64,000 nt of DNA from Verpa conica (lineage: Eukaryota; Ascomycota; Pezizomycetes; Pezizales; Morchellaceae). Shown here piece after piece: positions 59,228-64,000 of this stretch. The translations under genes and the position numbers were made by a program. Below the pieces are notes generated by a model. That model saw only the letters and a program-made list of their open reading frames with translations. It did not search any database and was not told the DNA's origin. Where the stretch lies: assembly GCA_033030425.1 (NCBI GenBank), contig JAUFSD010000024.1, positions 744,001-808,000 on the forward strand. Reading direction: 5' to 3'. Each line of letters opens with the position of its first letter. Position 1 is the stretch's first letter.

Positions 59228-61699
59228 ATGAATAGCCCCCGTACCTCCACTCCAAACGCCTGCCTCATTGCAATTCTCCTTATAACGCGCGACTCCTCCG
59301 GTGACAAGCTCACTTTCCACTACCCCCCTAAGCCCAATGTTGACTCCCCCTCCACTCCCACATTCCACCCCCCCGGCACCTACACCGACACCGGCGCCTC
59401 ATCGGCCTCTGAGTCTAACTCCGATGTCCCCTCCTCCGCTGACGAAGATGACGATCGTCAATCTCGCACCACAGCCTATGACCCTGCCGGTACCATAACT
59501 GCTGCCGGAACTGTAGTTGGGGCCACCGAACGTAGTGAATCAGGCAGTAGGACAAGAAGTCATATCGGTGCTGGACGTCGGCGGAGAAAGGTAGTTGAGG
59601 AGGAAGAAGACGCGAAGGAGCAAGAAAGCGATGGTGGCCCCCCTTGGGAAACAGTGTTAGGGTTTAAGGCAGACTTCCTTGCAGGACTGTTGGCCCCGAA
59701 GGCGGGAATGTGTAAGACGAAATTTGAGTTGACGATTGACGATGTTGTGTTTCTCGGATTTCCACTACATGTAAGACCGGATGGAACATGGCGAAAGAAG
59801 AAGAAGCGGCGGAGAGGTGATGGGGAAGACTTTGGAGATGAGGAAGAGAGAATTGAGGGGAGTATTTTGGTCAATGGTCATGGGGAGGAGGAAGAGAGGG
59901 ATGGAGAGGAAGGGGAGGAGGACGTTAAGAGACTATCTTCCTCGGGTGGACATGATGATGATGATGCAGACGACGAGAAGGACGACGAGGAGGGTAGTAG
60001 TACCCATGGTGGAGGGATGAGTATGTTCCATGTTGTCTTCGTCCTTAATCCCCCGGAGATGGAGTATCATTTCCGAACGCAGGAGATATTTGACTATGTT
60101 GTGAAGAGATTTGCGAGGGCACTGAAGTATGAACAGGCGAAAGATGGATATGTCTGGCGAGAGGCAGTGAAAATTAACAGACTGCGAGAGAAAGCCTTGC
60201 AGGAGGGTGCGTATTGTAAAGCGTCTTTTTTCATTTGCCCTGGTGAGATTTTATATGGCAATGACTAAAATTCTACTCAGGCGTCACTTTTTCTGAACTC
60301 TGGAGGCAGATACTCGAGCAGAGTAGTTTAGCATATGCAATGAGTCGGATCTTTATCGACATATCACAGTGCAAGATTGCACATATATTCTTGAATAAAA
60401 ATTTAGGGCTATCGCTACAAATACCAATTATTACGGAGACAGCGGTATTACCTAGTATAACGGACCCACAAGTCCCTGGATTGCCGTTAACAACCGCGGA
60501 CTCGTTTGGTGATGATGAAAATGAGGGAGATAACATGTTGGCCCGGCATTTCACTCTCTTGTTCCTGGTGGATGTGGATAGTATTCTTAAGGATATAGCT
60601 GCAGAGGCTACAGAGTCTTCGAATTCTCTGGCCCATTTTGTCAAGGCCTGCAAACCAAGTTTATCGTACGTCAATTACCACACCTACAGCTACTATCCAG
60701 AAGCCTTTATTAATCCTTCCCCAGTTTCCTCCAAATCTCCAACACCTGTGGCATACCCCTCCATGATATCCAACTAATGGCCCGGCACCTAATCCACTGG
60801 CGCAAAGCCCGTGCAATTCCGCCAATTCACCAAAGAGACATCTACATCGTCTCTCCAAACGCCGACATGAAGCGACTCCATAGCCTCATCCCTATATACG
60901 CCCGTCTATTTCCCACACTACCAACATTACCCAAGATCCTCCACATCCTCTCCTCGAAACCAAAACAGTACGCCACCCTAATCCCTAGCCGTGACCACCG
61001 CTCGGCATATCTCGATATTCTTGCCTGGCTTCTTCGCCACGGACTCGTTACACAACTCCGCAACTTTGCTTGGATCCGTGCCACTCGCTCTATTAAGCTT
61101 AAAGTCGCCCGAGAACAAGCTCGACGCACTAAATCCCGCTCGCGCAGCCGCTCTAGGAGCCCTTGTGCAGGGGGCGAGAAACTTGAAATGACGTCTTCTA
61201 TATCGTCGCTTTTGTCAGCAGATACGACTACTGAGCCTGAAGGCGATGATCCGGCGTTTGAGGAGAGTATAATATTGGAACCGCATCAGGCATCATCTAT
61301 TGAATCGGCATGGTTGGAGATGATGACGCGAGACCAGGCGCCAGATATTAGGGCACTTTTTGATCGTATTATGAAGTATCTTAATGGGCAGCATGCTATT
61401 GAGAAGATCTCAGTAAGAGAAGGGATTAGTAGGAAGGATGTAAGGAGGGTGCTAGGTGTATTTGATGAGTTTATAATTTACGTATGTGGTGCTCCTTCCG
61501 TCCAGTCCTTTTCTTTTTTCTCTTTCTCGGTGGTTTTTTGTGGGGTGGTATTATACTTGCAGTGGAACCTTCTAGGCTTGTTTCTACTACTTTTTTTTTT
61601 CTTGCGTAATTTTTTTTTTTGCAGTGGCAGTGCTATGCGATGTCAAGGCGATTGGCTGACTTTGATATTTATTTAGGCACGACACTGGTGATAATTTAG
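59228..61699 (+). CDS. NPR3: Nitrogen permease regulator 3 homologue (SEACIT/GATOR1 subunit)
   Basis: Four exons (59228..60206, 60281..60665, 60725..61481, 61625..61699) give 731 aa. The start, CLIAILLITRDSSGDKLTFHYPP, is the conserved beta-hairpin of the longin-like N domain. Next come a disordered Ser/Thr-rich stretch, GFKADFLAGLLAPKAGMCKTKFEL with VVFLGFPLHVRPDG, an acidic insert, and FHVVFVLNPPEMEYH. Later exons give VTFSELWRQILEQSSLAYAM, ISNTCGIPLHDIQLMARHLI, and the C-terminal winged-helix-like part ending VRRVLGVFDEFIIY. With Npr2 and Iml1, Npr3 inactivates TORC1 by stimulating Gtr GTP hydrolysis at the vacuole when amino acids are scarce. The final exon is weakly conserved and its acceptor ambiguous (61624 or 61630). 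An RS repeat (KSRSRSRSRSP) lies in the C-terminal half. Confidence 0.92.
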
Positions 61700-64000
61700 G
61701 CCTCGCTCTTAATTATGAAGAATGATAGATCTAAATGAGAGCCTAAGTATTATTATCTTGGCAGATTTGAAAGACTGGCCTTGTGTGTATTTCTACTCAT
61801 AGAGGTCATGGAATACCCCCAGAAATGTGACAGCGGCCAGGATGAAATCTCTAGTATTCAAGAATGAGCTTCATACCAGCCCTAAAAAGTCACTTGCTAT
61901 ATAGCTAAGTCTACCTAATACAAAAGTAACTAATATCATGATTGACAGTATATTTCCACAATGATTCTACTGAGAGATACAGATATCACTTGCACCCTTC
62001 ATACAGTATCATTCTCAACCAATCCGCTAGTCTTCAATCTCACATCTCCATTAATTATACTATCTTCACTAATTTATCGCCCGATACTGTAACTTCGAAT
62101 TCCTCAACCCCCACCCCCACCCAAAAAAATGGGGAGTTGTAAGCATACCGTCAAATTCCTGCCACCAGGAGGCGCTAGAAGTATATAGAACCCTTGGGAC
62201 CCTCACTATAAGTGCTTTATCCAAGATCTCCTCAAAAGATAAGAAATAGATACATGTCCAAAGTGCTGTCATTGGCAATAGCTAAAGCTCACAGCTACCG
62301 CATTCGAAAGTGGCAATAAAAAGTACTTGCGGGCAACCATTGTATCGGAAGTAGTCAATCAGACCCTACATTTACCATAAAATAAATTAAACATTGTCTA
62401 GCTAGCCCTAGTAATTTTAGCGGATTTTAATCCTACAAAGGATAACCGGTGAATTTTGCGAGATAAATTGCGAAGAAATACAAATAATATTAACCACCGA
62501 TAAACCTAGTTTTCACAAGGCCAGCCTCTGCTATTTTTTCAGAATTCTATCCCCAAAGTCTGTGCGATCGTGAATATTACTATCAAGCCCGTAAATCCCA
62601 CTACGTACATATATGGCCTACATCAATGCTATTTGTACACTATCACTTTCCTATAAGAATATCTGCTTTGTAAGAATATAGGTTCATACTAATTTCCTAT
62701 TCTTATAGGGTTATTTTACTTTAAAGCCGCCATCTTTGCCTGAAGTTAGTGGGTGGTTGATAGCACTGGCAAGTGATAATTCCTGGGACTAAAGTAGGGG
62801 GAACCCATGAGTAGTGACAAGATGAGGGTCCTAGTTATGAATAAAGGACTTTTTTTTATAGAAACTCTGCTTTTTATAGCTACTATTTATTGTCAGTCCC
62901 TCACGATGACTTTCTCTCCACTTCCCCGCCACAAATGGGAGCACTAAAGACCCGTCATAGGATATCACTCGGTATCCAAAACCAAAGTCTGTTGTAAAAG
63001 GTGCTGAATCGATTGTCTAATAGAGATAGAGATATCTATAGATATATGCTCCAAAAGAGAACCCTAAACCCTTATATGGGGTGCCTTGCCTGGATCCTCA
63101 AACATATCAAATAGAGAGACACGTCATATATGAAACCCCCCATCAGCTATCCTTATTAGGAAGTATCTACAACAAAGTCAAACCCAACTATTAATTCGGC
63201 AAGGCAATGAAAACATCTCCCTTTACCTGTAGATTGGAATAGCTAGCCCCAATTACTGCCTAGTATACTCTTATAAAAGAGTGCACTATAGTTTAGGTTA
63301 TGAGATGGGCGAACGAAAATCAGAATTTTGTTTGTTAAACAAATTAAAAGAAACGAAAAACCATACTATGGGGATTTTAATTCTCTTATCCACTTAAGCA
63401 AGGCTGATGGACATTTATCTTCTGTGCTTTTATGCAGCGATATCTGAATACACGTATCCTAATTGAGTGAGCGGAGACAGTCCGGGTAAATGAAGTCCTG
63501 GCGAATGCAATCCTGGAGGTGACTATACTCAAACCCTCGAGTTAGGAGTAGCATTTACATAAGGGTTATCGGGAGGGTAGCTGTGGGAAATCGCTTCTTA
63601 TACTATACATAGTATGTAGCTTTGTCATCTTACCTATTAGCACTCAGGGAAATACAGCCAGAAATATTCATATTCCCTTATCAAAGACGCCGCAAAGCTA
63701 TGGGTATGGGTGAATAATGATACTAGCTACTATTTTTAAGGGCATCGATAATGATGAATGTGACATGACTACAATTATGCAATGCTCTACCCCAACGAGC
63801 CTATCGACGGTAAGTCTAGAGTTCCTTTAGTATCTACTATATCTCTATTAATTAATGATAGGCTAGCAACGATTAACCCAACAAAATCTTCTGTAGGACA
63901 TACTTCTTCATCGACTTGATAGCAGTATTCAAAAACCGAGTCCCACTCTCGATCTTGTATTGTAGGAAACACGCCCGCACAGGTATCTGAAACTTCCATG
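61700..64000. other. Gene-poor right end
   Basis: No gene is supported. A 12-bp inverted repeat (CCTATAAGAATA / TATTCTTATAGG) lies at about 62651-62710. The minus-strand frame at 63787-63999 has no recognisable domain and may be part of a gene beyond the edge or chance. Confidence 0.5.

Noticed and set aside
59560..59874. Minus-strand Ser-rich frame
   Set aside because: Antisense of the NPR3 first exon.

Overview
This window is nuclear DNA of a filamentous ascomycete. Three things point there: many short GT-AG introns (about 45-190 bp, often with CTAAC/CTAAT branch points), proteins that match Pezizomycotina families along their length, and gene clusters separated by several kilobases of AT-rich, transposon-derived DNA. 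The class is not certain. A Pezizomycetes-like genome would fit the long repeat-rich spacers and the SRA-domain protein. Gene models were spliced by eye from reading frame, splice sites and family conservation; exon coordinates are given in each entry, and several genes are visible only after splicing (MMS2, a twin-CX9C protein, the N- and C-termini of MON2, the core of RPB11).

Layout. 1-2.8 kb: a microbial-type PARG gene (5' end cut by the window) and a HIT protein, tail to tail. 2.8-6.5 kb: repeat-rich spacer with a MITE-like element. 6.5-13.2 kb: MMS2 (ubiquitin E2 variant) divergent from CFT1 (mRNA 3'-end processing). 14.3-16.4 kb: a single-domain MetE-like protein and a small twin-CX9C mitochondrial protein. 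19.7-21.4 kb: a mitotic B-type cyclin. 24.3-28.1 kb: a large FUSC-type membrane protein. 28.6-36.0 kb: TRM11 (tRNA m2G10 methyltransferase) tail to tail with MON2 (Golgi/endosome scaffold). 37.4-39.6 kb: a pogo/Fot1-like DNA transposon with perfect 46-bp terminal inverted repeats and a TA target duplication. 40-41 kb: a multi-pass membrane protein of uncertain start. 42.1-43.5 kb: an SRA-YDG (5-methylcytosine reader) protein. 47.0-48.3 kb: UMP/CMP kinase with a mitochondrial-type leader. 49.0-52.9 kb: a decayed NLR-like gene (alpha/beta-hydrolase, NACHT, ankyrin repeats). 53-56.7 kb: spacer with two MITE-like elements. 56.8-61.7 kb: RPB11 with a long tandem-repeat tail, divergent from COX19, then NPR3 (TORC1 regulator). 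61.7-64 kb: spacer.

Most genes are single-copy housekeeping functions with no operon-like logic. Recurrent themes are mitochondrial biogenesis (COX19, the NDUFAF8-like protein, the leader-bearing kinase), RNA synthesis and processing (RPB11, CFT1, TRM11), and a genome-defence setting: an SRA protein beside DNA transposons, MITEs with transition-biased differences, and an NLR gene with a TAG stop inside its ankyrin array.

The most unusual observation is RPB11. A complete Pol II subunit core continues in frame into an Arg/Glu-rich segment and about ten imperfect APWE-type repeats, making it more than twice the usual length. Next come the NLR relic, the SRA protein, the kinase with a possible second start for a cytosolic form, the intact-ended pogo element and four MITE-like families with TA flanks.
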